Origin: CAVVAE01 sp963746185
Lineage (GTDB): Bacteria > Actinomycetota > Actinomycetes > Propionibacteriales > Nocardioidaceae
Direction: 5' to 3'
DNA length: 64,000 bases
Assembly (NCBI GenBank): GCA_963746185.1
Contig: CAVVAE010000001.1
Coordinates: 620,001-684,000, forward strand
The notes under the pieces were generated by a model. It ran no database searches. It was not told where the DNA came from and saw nothing but the letters and a program-made list of their open reading frames with translations. Position numbers and translations under genes: made by a program. Below, piece after piece: positions 45,439 to 52,889 of the stretch (positions are counted from its first letter, which is position 1; every line of letters begins with the position of its first letter).

Positions 45439-45486
45439 CGGAAGGCTCCTTGGGCGTCGGACGCGTTGAGCCTCCCCCTCTGTCGG

Positions 45487-45600
45487 GCTGCATGGGGATG
45501 CAGCACTTCAGAGTGCCGGTGCGCACGGTCCTGTGGCCTGAGAGGTTCCGGGGAGGAGTTGCCCCTTCGGCGCCGACGAGTCGGACTCTCCCGTGTGACT
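45487..45600 (-). promoter_or_regulatory. Glycine riboswitch (gcvT motif), single aptamer, upstream of gcvP
   Basis: On the reverse strand the leader reads GGGAGAG ... CGCCGAAGGGGCAA ... AACCTCTCAGG ... AGGACCGTGC, the conserved core of glycine riboswitches. It is followed by GCACTCTGAAGTGC and by the hairpin GCTGCAT-cccc-ATGCAGC (45487-45504), a candidate expression platform, then the gcvP ribosome site. Only one aptamer is evident. Control of gcvP by glycine is well established for this RNA class. Confidence 0.93.
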
Positions 45601-45731
45601 GTTGCGGCAGTCGCAACCTTACCAGCGGCGTGACGTCAATTCGTCACCCCGGGTGTGGCGCGTCAGCCAGCAACCCCGCTGAATGAGCTCGTCGAAATGA
45701 CCGGTCTCGCTTGTCACCCCGGGTGTAGGCG

Positions 45732-46349
45732 TCAGCCGACGTGGCGCTGGCGACGACGTGCTGCGAGCTCGTCACCGGGAACCTCAGCGTCCGCACGTGC
45801 TGCGCGCTCGCTGGGCAGGTCTGCGAGTGACCCCTCGATCTCGCGCCAGACGCCACCGATGGCGATGCCGAACACGCCCTGACCGCCCTGGAGCAGGTCG
45901 ATGACCTCATCAGGAGAGCGGCATTCGTAGACGCTGGCGCCATCGCTCATCAGCGTGACGCGGGTCAGGTCGTCGGTGCCTCGTTCGCGCAGGTGGTGGA
46001 CGGCAATCCGGATCTGCTGCAGAGACACCCCGGCGTCGAGGAGCCGCTTGATCACCTTGAGCAGGAGGATGTCGCGGAAGGAGTACAACCGCTGGGTGCC
46101 TGAGCCACCGGCGGTACGCACGGTCGGCTCGACCAGCCCGGTGCGGGCCCAGTAGTCGAGTTGGCGGTAGCTGATGCCGGCGGCGCTGCAGGCCATCGGT
46201 CCGCGGTAGCCCACGTCGTCGGGCAGCGGGGAGACGTCGTCGTCGAAGAGCAGTCCCTGTGCCCCGGCGGCGTGGGCTGCCTGTGCTGCCGCCAAAGCGT
46301 CAGCCTCAGACGTCTTGCTCGACGCGGCGTTGTCCTTGTCACCAGGCAC
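45732..46349 (-). CDS. MerR-family regulator (Rv1830-like)
   Basis: 205 aa from GTG 46349 with GGAGG 5 nt ahead. A disordered, Ala-rich N-terminus precedes the MerR helix-turn-helix (SAAGISYRQLDYWARTGLVEP, TQRLYSFRDILLLKVIKRLL, GVSLQQIRIAVHHLRERG). The C-terminal ~70 residues (YECRSPDEVIDLLQGGQGVFGIAI) form the typical effector region of this subgroup. Position after the DUF151 gene matches Rv1830 of M. tuberculosis, linked in the literature to cell division. Conserved inverted repeats upstream could be its binding sites. Confidence 0.92.
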   Translation of the reverse strand: MPGDKDNAASSKTSEADALAAAQAAHAAGAQGLLFDDDVSPLPDDVGYRGPMACSAAGISYRQLDYWARTGLVEPTVRTAGGSGTQRLYSFRDILLLKVIKRLLDAGVSLQQIRIAVHHLRERGTDDLTRVTLMSDGASVYECRSPDEVIDLLQGGQGVFGIAIGGVWREIEGSLADLPSERAARADAEVPGDELAARRRQRHVG

Positions 46350-46449
46350 TGCGACCTCCGTTGGTCTTGTTCTCGCTGCTGGGAACCCGGGGGGAAGTGG
46401 CGGGGCCAGGAGGCTCAAGACACAACCGTGAAGTTACAGCGAGGAACTT

Positions 46450-46475
46450 CTCCCCTGACGGTACGGGTAGGGGAG
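46450..46475. promoter_or_regulatory. Inverted repeat upstream of the MerR gene
   Basis: CTCCCCT (46450-46456) and AGGGGAG (46469-46475) are perfect 7-bp arms 12 nt apart, ~100 bp upstream of the merR GTG. On the reverse strand a TTGACC box lies just before it. Candidate operator or promoter element. Confidence 0.45.
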
Positions 46476-46491
46476 CTCCAAGGTCAACGAA

Positions 46492-46512
46492 CGCCGCCCG
46501 TTCTGGGCGGCG
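46492..46512 (-). terminator. GC-rich hairpin after the DUF151 gene
   Basis: CGCCGCCC-gttct-GGGCGGCG is an 8-bp perfect stem with a 5-nt loop, ~50 bp downstream of the DUF151 stop and ahead of the next merR gene. It is followed on the reverse strand by CGTTGACCTTGG rather than a T-run. A likely attenuating or terminating hairpin between the two genes. Confidence 0.65.
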
Positions 46513-46520
46513 TGTCTTAA

Positions 46521-46547
46521 CCCTCAACTAGAGATTGAGGTTGAGGG
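46521..46547. promoter_or_regulatory. MerR-type dyad between DUF151 and merR genes
   Basis: CCCTCAAC (46521-46528) and GTTGAGGG (46540-46547) are perfect 8-bp arms around an 11-nt spacer. The inner sequence, read on the reverse strand, includes TCAACCTC and CTCTAGTTGAGG, shared with the dyad at 48390-48407. A binding site for one of the two local MerR proteins is the simplest reading. Confidence 0.55.
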
Positions 46548-46559
46548 TGGGGCGCCGGC

Positions 46560-47033
46560 TCAACTCTGCTCGGCGTCGAAGTCTTCGGGGCTGATCTGAT
46601 CGAGAAACTCGCGGAACTTCTCGACTTCTTCCTCTTGGTCGTCCGGTACGGCGAGTCCGGCTTCATCGAGGACGTCGTCGGCGCAAACGATCCGGCTGCC
46701 GGTACGCAGGGCAAGGGCAATCGAGTCCGAGGGGCGAGCGCTGACCTCGATGCCGTCGGTGAGGATCAGGTTGGCGTAGAAGATCCCGTCGCGTACCTCG
46801 GTGATCTGTACCTCGGTCAGCTCATTGCCGGTGGCGGTCAGCAGGTCCTTGATCAGGTCATGGGTCAGGGGACGCGGCGGTACGACGCCTTGCTGAGCGA
46901 AGGCGATCGCGGTCGCTTCGACGGCGCCGACCCAGATCGGCAGGTAACGCTCTCCGGACGACTCGCGCAGGAGCACGATCGGCTGGTTGGACGGCATCTC
47001 AACCCGGACTCCTATGACATCAACCTCGCGCAC
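46560..47033 (-). CDS. Bifunctional nuclease domain protein (DUF151)
   Basis: 157 aa. The DUF151/BFN fold is evident: VDVIGVRVEMPSNQPIVLL, RYLPIWVGAVEATAIAFAQQ, PRPLTHDLIKDLL, and IEVSARPSDSIALALRTGSRI, the conserved SDSIALA core. The C-terminus is acidic (DDQEEEVEKFREF). The position matches Rv1829 in the gcvH-garA-merR cluster. The family shows nuclease activity in a plant homologue; the bacterial role is unclear. A terminator-like hairpin follows. Confidence 0.93.
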   Translation of the reverse strand: MREVDVIGVRVEMPSNQPIVLLRESSGERYLPIWVGAVEATAIAFAQQGVVPPRPLTHDLIKDLLTATGNELTEVQITEVRDGIFYANLILTDGIEVSARPSDSIALALRTGSRIVCADDVLDEAGLAVPDDQEEEVEKFREFLDQISPEDFDAEQS

Positions 47034-47073
47034 GTCTTCAGCCTACTCTCCCGCCCAGGTCGCACCCGCGCGG

Positions 47074-47781
47074 TCACCGCGGGCCGCGGAGTCCGCTCTT
47101 CACCAGGGCGGCGTGCAGCCGCACTGACAGCGCACCGAGTTCACTGACGACATCCTCAAAACGTGCCTTCGCGCTGTCGTCTCGCTGCCGGGCAAGCGGG
47201 CTCACGACCTGCTCGATCAGCCCAACCTCGCGGTCGGCGGCCGTCTTGAATGCTCGGAGGTGACGAGGCTCGAGGCCGTAGCCGGTCAGCTGCGCAACGG
47301 TGCTCGCCACCAGCAGGGCGTCCGCGTCGAAGTAGTCAGTCCCTGGTCGTGGCCGGATCACGCCGTACCCCATGAGCTGAGTGAGCTGGTCGTCGTCGAG
47401 TCCGGAGTTGGCGATCAGTTCGGCCCGAGACATGCGCAGGTCGCTTGCCGGGGCGGGTCCGAACTCCGCGACGTCGGCGACGTCCTTGACGGCATGGATG
47501 GAGCGTGGTGCGCGCGGAGCGTCACCTGCCGCGGCCGGCGGCTCGAGACCGCGCTCCATCGCGTCGAGGTGCTCTTTGATCACCTTGAGCGGGCGGTAGT
47601 GGTCGCGCTGCGCGGTCAGGATGTAGCGCAGCCGGTCGAGGTCGGAGTAGGAGAACTTGCGGTAGCCGGACGGCGTGCGCTCGGGTTCGACGAGACCTTC
47701 GGCCTCGAGGAAGCGGATCTTCGAGATGCTGACATCGGGAAACTCCGCACGAAGCTGGGTGAGCACCTCGCCGATGCTCAT
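47074..47781 (-). CDS. ftsR: MerR-family regulator, FtsR-like (Rv1828 type)
   Basis: 235 aa from ATG 47781; the frame is open upstream and homologues often begin a little earlier, so the start is uncertain. N-terminal winged HTH: SIGEVLTQLRAEFPDVSISKIRFLEAEGLVEPERTPSGYRKF. The middle has RMSRAELIANSGLDDDQL, and the C-terminal half (LEPRHLRAFKTAADREVGLIEQ) is the conserved effector domain of this group. FtsR regulates ftsZ in corynebacteria. It lies immediately after the FHA gene, as in mycobacteria. The symbol is assigned by synteny and similarity. Confidence 0.88.
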   Translation of the reverse strand: MSIGEVLTQLRAEFPDVSISKIRFLEAEGLVEPERTPSGYRKFSYSDLDRLRYILTAQRDHYRPLKVIKEHLDAMERGLEPPAAAGDAPRAPRSIHAVKDVADVAEFGPAPASDLRMSRAELIANSGLDDDQLTQLMGYGVIRPRPGTDYFDADALLVASTVAQLTGYGLEPRHLRAFKTAADREVGLIEQVVSPLARQRDDSAKARFEDVVSELGALSVRLHAALVKSGLRGPR

Positions 47782-47824
47782 CCGGCCTCGGCCGCGCCGA
47801 TCACGTGCGCGGGAGCGGCTGAGC

Positions 47825-48336
47825 TCACGGAGGGCTGCCTTGGGCGCTGTTGAAGTAGACCAGCCGGTACTTGCCGATCTGGACCTCGTCGCCGCCGGAC
47901 AGCAGCACTTCGTCGATCCGGTCTCGGTTGACGTAGGTGCCGTTGAGGCTGCCGACGTCAGCGACGAGGTAGCCATCCGACGTACGGCGGAAAACGGCGT
48001 GGCGGCGGCTCACCGTGACGTCGTCGAGGAAGATCTCGCTGTCAGGGTGACGACCGGCCGTGACCTCGTCGGTGTCGAGCAGGAACCGGCTGCCGGCGCT
48101 CGGCCCGCGCTGGACGACGAGGAGCGCGCTGCCCTGCGGCAAGCGCCTCGACCGCGGCCTCTTCCGCCTCGGACAGCTGACCCTCCGCCTCGAGGCTCGC
48201 TGCGGTCAGGCCCGCCGAAGTTCAGCGTCGAGGTCGACTCGCCGGTGCGCTCGGCGGTGACCAGGCGGTGGCCGCACTGGGCGCAGAACCGTGCGCCTTC
48301 CGGGTTCTGGTGCCCGCATTCAGTGCAGAACGGCAT
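47825..48336 (-). CDS. garA: FHA-domain protein, GarA/OdhI-like, with N-terminal zinc ribbon; two frameshifts in this sequence
   Basis: Start ATG 48336 behind AGGAGG. Residues 1-30 form a zinc ribbon (PFCTECGHQNPEGARFCAQCGHRL), then a Thr/Ser motif (GESTSTLNFGG) comparable to the GarA ETTS phosphorylation site. The frame then shifts twice between ~48240 and 48140: SLEAEGQLSEAEEAAVEAL lies in another frame. The FHA domain is intact, with AGRHPDSEIFLDDVTVSRRH and LNGTYVNRDR binding phospho-Thr. GarA/OdhI inhibit 2-oxoglutarate dehydrogenase and tune glutamate metabolism under Ser/Thr kinase control. Indels are probably sequence errors. Confidence 0.8.
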
Positions 48337-48389
48337 GTCATCCTCCTGTGCGCGGGTCGAGCGCACCCGTCGTTCCAGGCGGAACTATC

Positions 48390-48407
48390 AACCTCTAGTT
48401 GGAGGTT
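48390..48407. promoter_or_regulatory. MerR-type dyad in the gcvH-garA spacer
   Basis: AACCTCTAGTTGGAGGTT has perfect 6-bp arms around TAGTTG. It covers the gcvH stop codon and lies 54-71 bp upstream of the garA start. It shares TCAACCTC and CTCTAGTTG with the site at 46521-46547, and both flank genes for MerR-family proteins. Confidence 0.55.
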
Positions 48408-48781
48408 ACCGTGGCCTCGTAGTCGGCGGCAGTCATCAGGCCCTCAAGGCTCGCCGAGTCGCTCAGGTCGAGCTCGACGACCCAGCCCTCGCCGTACGGG
48501 TCGGTGTTGCAGAGCTCGGGGTTGGCGTCCAGCGCGTCGTTGCGCGCGGCGATCGTGCCGGACAACGGCGCGAACAGGTCGCTCACGCTCTTGGTCGACT
48601 CGAGCTCGCCCATCGGAGCGCCGGCCTCGACCTCGTCGCCAACGTCGGGCAGGTGGACATAGACGATGTCGCCGAGGGCGTCCTGGGCGTAGTCGGTGAT
48701 GCCGACCCGGACGCCGCGTCGTCCCCGCTGTCTGCGCACCCACTCGTGCTCGGCGGTGTACTTCAGGTCGTCGGGGTACAC
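48395..48781 (-). CDS. gcvH: Glycine cleavage system H protein
   Basis: 128 aa from GTG 48781 with AAGGAG 7 nt ahead. GcvH carries the lipoyl arm that shuttles the aminomethyl group between P, T and L proteins. The lipoylation Lys is in ELESTKSVSDLF. Around residues 15-22 the sequence reads WVRRQRGRRGVR, where another frame gives SGDD; two compensating indels are likely there. VGITDYAQDALGDIVYVHLPD and NPYGEGW-like TDPYGEGWVVEL are normal. Located upstream of garA in the conserved actinobacterial order, far from gcvP. Confidence 0.92.
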   Translation of the reverse strand: MYPDDLKYTAEHEWVRRQRGRRGVRVGITDYAQDALGDIVYVHLPDVGDEVEAGAPMGELESTKSVSDLFAPLSGTIAARNDALDANPELCNTDPYGEGWVVELDLSDSASLEGLMTAADYEATVTSN

Positions 48782-48809
48782 GGCAGGGCTCCTTGTCGAC
48801 GGGGGTTGA

Positions 48810-49605
48810 TCAGCCGTCGGTCGGCTGAGAGTACTCAGGCTGCGTCGACCGTATGCAATGACGCTCCACCGCGACCACGTCGGCCTCCTGGACGCTGGCA
48901 CGTCCGCCGAGCTCCTCGATCTCGTCGGCGAGCCCGCCGGGAAACACCACCGCCTCGCTCGAGCGTGTGCGATGAGCCGATCGCGTCGATGACGTACGGC
49001 GGGCGCAGGTCGGTGCCGTCGACCTGGATGTCGCCGGCCGTGCCCGTGAACGAGGTCGACGCGACCACGCGCAGCGCTGTCGTTGATCTCGATAGCCTCC
49101 GCGCCGGCGTCCCGCAGCTCCTCGATGCCGTTGAGCAGGCGGCCGGGGTCACCGCGCTCTGCGGCGTCGGTGATCGTCACGCTGACACCCGGCCCGGTCG
49201 CGGCTACGGTGCCGGTCAGGATTCCGAGGACGTCGAGCCGGGTGCTGGCCTTCCTCGACGCGGCCTGCCGGCGCTCGCGAGCTGGACTGAGCTCTGCGCT
49301 GGGTCTGCTCGAGCTCGTCGATCTGGGTCTGCGCCCGGTCTGACGCCGCGGACAGCGAGTCGAGCAGCTCGACCAGGTCTTCGCGCCGCTGCCCGCTGAA
49401 GTCGTCGTCGCGTGCGGGTCAGCCGGATCTGGACTGCGGCCGCGAACCCGAGCAGCGCAAGCAGCACGGCGACGACGAGCTGGGCGCGGATTGGTCGGCC
49501 CCGAACGCGGCGAGCAGCCGCGGTCTCCGTCCGGGACCATGTGCGAGGGTGTCGGGCTCCGCGCGGCGGGCCTTCCGGTGGCGGTGTCTCAGTTGGCTCA
49601 GGCAT
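48810..49605 (-). CDS. DUF881 family membrane-anchored protein (second copy, Rv1825-like), frameshifted
   Basis: Start ATG 49605 (MPEPTETPPPEG). One N-terminal membrane anchor (AQLVVAVLLALLGFAAAVQI), then a coiled coil in a different frame (REDLVELLDSLSAASDRAQ). The DUF881 core follows as LDVLGILTGTVAATGPGVSV, GRLLNGIEELRDAGAEAIEI, TGTAGDIQVDGTDLRPPYVI and GLADEIEELGGRASVQ, ending RSTQPEYSQPTDG. Frame changes are needed near 49405, 49300, 49075 and 48960. Corrected length ~262 aa. DUF881 proteins are conserved beside the small basic protein and cell-division genes; exact role unknown. Confidence 0.75.
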
Positions 49606-49610
49606 GGAGC

Positions 49611-49944
49611 TCAGGCATGGAAGAGGTGTCGGCGGATCGCGGCGACGTTGGAGAAGATGCGGATTCCGAGCACGACGATGACGCCGGTCGACAGCTGCCC
49701 GCCGACGCCGAGCTGGTCGCCGAGGTAGACGATCAGCGCCGCGATCAGCACGTTGGAGACGAACGAGACGACGAACACCTTGTCGTCGAAGATGCCGTCG
49801 AGGAACGCCCGAAGACCGCCGAACACTGCGTCGAGGGCAGCAACGACGGCGATCGGCAGGTAGGGCTGCAGGGCACTCGGGCACGGACGGCTCGAGGAAC
49901 AGCCCGGCCAGGATGCCGACGATGAGTCCGAAGGCCGCGATCAT
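49611..49944 (-). CDS. sbp: Small basic membrane protein (DUF1290, sbp; Rv1824-like), one frameshift
   Basis: About 110 aa. It starts at ATG 49944 (MIAAFGLIVGILAGLFLEPSVP) and continues, after removal of one G near 49876, as SALQPYLPIAVVAALDAVFGGLRAFLDGIFDDK. Two further membrane segments (VFVVSFVSNVLIAALIVYLG and STGVIVVLGIRIFSNVAAI) and a basic C-terminus (RRHLFHA) complete the small-basic-protein pattern. It lies between two DUF881 genes, the invariant actinobacterial arrangement. The start overlaps the upstream DUF881 stop (ATGA). Confidence 0.82.
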
Positions 49945-50807
49945 CGGCTCGCTCGCCGGCCGTGCGTACAGCAGGTGGTCGTGCGGATCGGCAGGCACGG
50001 TCAGCTTGTCCTTCGTGTCGGTGTCGAACCTGATACCGAAGTTGGCCTTCAGACCCATCCAGGTCTGGCCACCATCGAGTCTCAAGCAACCGTGCGGGCA
50101 GCGTATCTGGGTCACCGATAGCCGTGATGACGTAGGGAGGGGTGAGCGAGCGGTAGTCGACGGTGATGGCTTGCCCCGCGAACCGGATCGACGTCAACGT
50201 GGTCAGCCGGTGTCCGTCGATGGCGATCGCCTCCGCGCCGGCGATCCACAGCGCGTTGACGAGAACCTGGAGGTCGCTGTCGAGGATCTCGCCACCGGAG
50301 CCACCCTCGCCGGCCGGCGCGTTGTCGACCGTCACGACCACTCCGGGCCCGTCTGACCGCGAGAGTGCCCGCTGAGACCCCGAGGGCACCAAGCTGTCCA
50401 GTGATGCTGGTGTCTCTCGTCGATCTGCGACTCGACCGATCCCTGAAGTTCCTGTGACGTCGTCTGCGAGGTCGGAACTGGTGTCTCTGAGCTCGTCGAC
50501 AGCTGGGCCTCGCGCTGGTGGATCTGGTCGACGAGTTCGTCCCGCTCGGCGTTGACCTGTGGCCGATCCTGGTCGGTCTGCAAGGCAGAGATGCCGATCA
50601 ATACTCCGAAGACCGCGAGGACTGCACATCGACGCTGCTCGCTGGTTGCGACTCGTGGACGGTGGTTCAGCCGTGGCCTTCTTGCGCGGCGACGGTTTCG
50701 TAGTCCTCGTCGAGCGTGTTCGTCATGATCTGTGTGAGCAGCCCGACGTACTGCCGCGGCTGATCCTGCGGCTCACGTCCGGGTCGGGCGTCGGGACCGT
50801 CCGTCAT
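49941..50807 (-). CDS. DUF881 family protein (first copy, Rv1823-like), frameshifted
   Basis: ATG 50807 overlaps the upstream phosphatidyltransferase stop (ATGA). The N-terminus (QYVGLLTQIMTNTLDEDYE) precedes a membrane segment in another frame (AVLAVFGVLIGISALQTDQD), a coiled coil (RDELVDQIHQREAQL), then the DUF881 core: GPGVVVTVDNAPAGEGG, LQVLVNALWIAGAEAIAIDG, SIRFAGQAITVDYRSLTPP, and finally GGQTWMGLKANFGIRFD in a third frame. Frame changes occur near 50690, 50400 and 50075, plus one close to the end. Corrected length ~285 aa. Anchored outside-facing protein by family. Confidence 0.75.
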
Positions 50808-51408
50808 ACCGCCTCGTCCACCGCGGCACGAGGCTGCCGCATCAGCTGAGCGACCTGGTAGGCGTAGAGGAAACCTGCCCACCAGTAAAGGCCCGTTCCC
50901 CAGATGGCGAAGGCCCAGCCGAAGACGTCGGCCAGCGTCTGCCAAGGTGCCTTCGCCGTCGCCGAGAAGCAGCAGCGGAAACGCGTAGAGCAGGTTGGCG
51001 GTCGCGGCCTTGCCGAGGAAGTGCACCGGCAAGGCGCTGTAGCCACGGGTGCGCAGGAACGGGACGAGCGCGAACAAGAAGACGTCGCGCAACGGCAAGG
51101 CACACGGCCAGCCACCACGGGATGATGTCGCGCAGTGCCAGCCCGATGACGACCGCCAAGATGTAGCAACGGTCAGCCACTGGGTCGAGGATCTGACCCA
51201 GCTTGGATGTCTGGTGCAGGGTGCGGGCAAGCTTGCCGTCGAGCCAGTCGGTGATGCCCGAGACCATCAACACGACGAGCGCCCAGCCGTCGGCCTCGGG
51301 TACGAGGACGAGCCAGAGGAAGAGTGGTACGCCGAACAGCCGCGCGACGCTCAGCACGTTAGGCAGCGTGAGAACGCGGTTGGTGACCTCGTCAGGGTCC
51401 TCAGCCAC
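50804..51408 (-). CDS. CDP-alcohol phosphatidyltransferase (Rv1822/PgsA-like), two frameshifts
   Basis: Start ATG 51408 (MAEDPDEVTNRVLTLPNVLS). The CDP-alcohol motif D-G-x2-A-R-x8-G-x3-D-x3-D is complete in DWLDGKLARTLHQTSKLG and QILDPVADR. Membrane segments continue in a second frame (VFLFALVPFLRTRG, LLYAFPLLLLGDGEG) and in a third (FGWAFAIWGTGLYWWAGFLY). Switches fall near 51100 and 50940. About 200 aa corrected. It makes a phospholipid headgroup exchange such as phosphatidylglycerophosphate; its place before DUF881-sbp-DUF881 matches Rv1822. Confidence 0.85.
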
Positions 51409-51537
51409 GTACGCCTCCGCTCATGCTTCAGGGTGGCCCGACCTCGAGCCACCATGAAACCCTATTACGTGGCAGGCGTTCTGAGCCGCGTTGGCCTTCG
51501 ACGGCGGACAACTACCTGCTGCGTTGCGGCGGCGCGG

Positions 51538-52779
51538 CTATCCGCTCGCGTCGGGGGCAGCCCCGGTGTTCTTCGCCCACGACCAGGCGTAGGCCCCGTC
51601 GTCGGAGGCCAGTCCCGCCTCGCCGAGGTCGAGCGGTCTGAAGGTATCTACCATGACGGCCAGCTCGTCGAAGTACTCAACGCCGATGGACTTCTCGGTG
51701 GCACCTGTCTGAGGACCATGTGCGTGACCGCCCGGATGGACGGTGATCGACCCCTTGCCGATGCCGGATCCCTTGCGAGCTTCGTAGTCGCCGTCGACGT
51801 AGAACATGATCTCGTCGCTGTCGACGTTGGAGTGGTAGTACGGCACCGGGATCGAGAGTGGGTGGTAGTCGACCTTGCGAGGCACGAAGTTGCAGATCAC
51901 GAAGTTGTAGCCCTCGAACACCTGGTGCACCGGCGGCGGCTGGTGCACGCGACCGGTGATCGGCTCGAAGTCCGACACATTGAACACGAAGGGATAAAGG
52001 CAGCCGTCCCAGCCGACGACGTCGAACGGGTGGAACGGATAGGTGAACACCGTCCCGACAACGCCGCTCGGTCCGCTCCCCCGGTGCTTGATGTAGACCT
52101 CGGTGTCGCTCGTCGGATCCTCACCGATGTCGGCAGCAAGCAACGGACCGGCTGGGCTGCGCAGGTCGCGCTCGCAGTACGGCGAGTGCTCCAACAGTTG
52201 ACCGTAGCGCGAGAGATAGCGCTTGGGTGGCGAGATGTGGGAGTTCGCTTCGATGGCGTAGACGCGCAGCGGCTCGCCCTCACCCGTGGGGATCCAACGG
52301 TGGGTGGTGGCCCGTGGGATGATCACGTAGTCGCCTTCACCGACCTCGAAGGACCCGAAGATCGTCTCGACCCGAGCCTGACCGCGTTCGACGTAGCAGC
52401 ACTCGTCGCCGATTCCGTTGCGATACAAGGGCGATGTCGCACCGGCGACAACGTAGGAGATCCGCACGTCGCCGTTGCCGAGGACCAGACGCCGGCCGCG
52501 GACGACATCGACATCGGCGATCGACTCGAGGTCGAACAGATCGTGCAGCTTCAGGTGCAGCGGCTTGAGCGGGTGGTTGGGCGTCGTGGCGAGATCGCCG
52601 ACCTGCCAGTCCTCCGAGCTGACGATTCGCGACGGCAAGTTGCGGTGATAGAGCAACGAGGAGTCGGAGGAAAAGCCCTCCTCCCCCATCAACTCCTCAT
52701 ACGCGAGAGCATCCCCGTCGGGACGGTGCTGGGTATGCCGCTTCGGAGGGATTGAGCCAACGGATTGATAGTGCGCCAC
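51538..52779 (-). CDS. hmgA: Homogentisate 1,2-dioxygenase
   Basis: 413 aa cupin-type dioxygenase that opens homogentisate to maleylacetoacetate in tyrosine breakdown. Matching segments are YEELMGEEGFSSDSSLLYH at the N-terminus, GDYVIIPRATTHRWIP, YHSNVDSDEIMFYVDGDYE (metal-site region) and ITVHPGGHAHGPQ (iron-binding His). It is divergent from an uncharacterised gene and the fumarylacetoacetase gene, together making a homogentisate pathway. A convergent IclR regulator sits at the far end. Confidence 0.93.
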   Translation of the reverse strand: MAHYQSVGSIPPKRHTQHRPDGDALAYEELMGEEGFSSDSSLLYHRNLPSRIVSSEDWQVGDLATTPNHPLKPLHLKLHDLFDLESIADVDVVRGRRLVLGNGDVRISYVVAGATSPLYRNGIGDECCYVERGQARVETIFGSFEVGEGDYVIIPRATTHRWIPTGEGEPLRVYAIEANSHISPPKRYLSRYGQLLEHSPYCERDLRSPAGPLLAADIGEDPTSDTEVYIKHRGSGPSGVVGTVFTYPFHPFDVVGWDGCLYPFVFNVSDFEPITGRVHQPPPVHQVFEGYNFVICNFVPRKVDYHPLSIPVPYYHSNVDSDEIMFYVDGDYEARKGSGIGKGSITVHPGGHAHGPQTGATEKSIGVEYFDELAVMVDTFRPLDLGEAGLASDDGAYAWSWAKNTGAAPDASG

Positions 52780-52889
52780 GGCGGCCGCCTTCGTCGTCGA
52801 GATTCAAGGTCCGACCCACGTCATCCGGCGTCCGTTCAACGGACGATGGTGTATCCAGGTCTGGCTCACGATTGCAGTACGGTGCTGGG

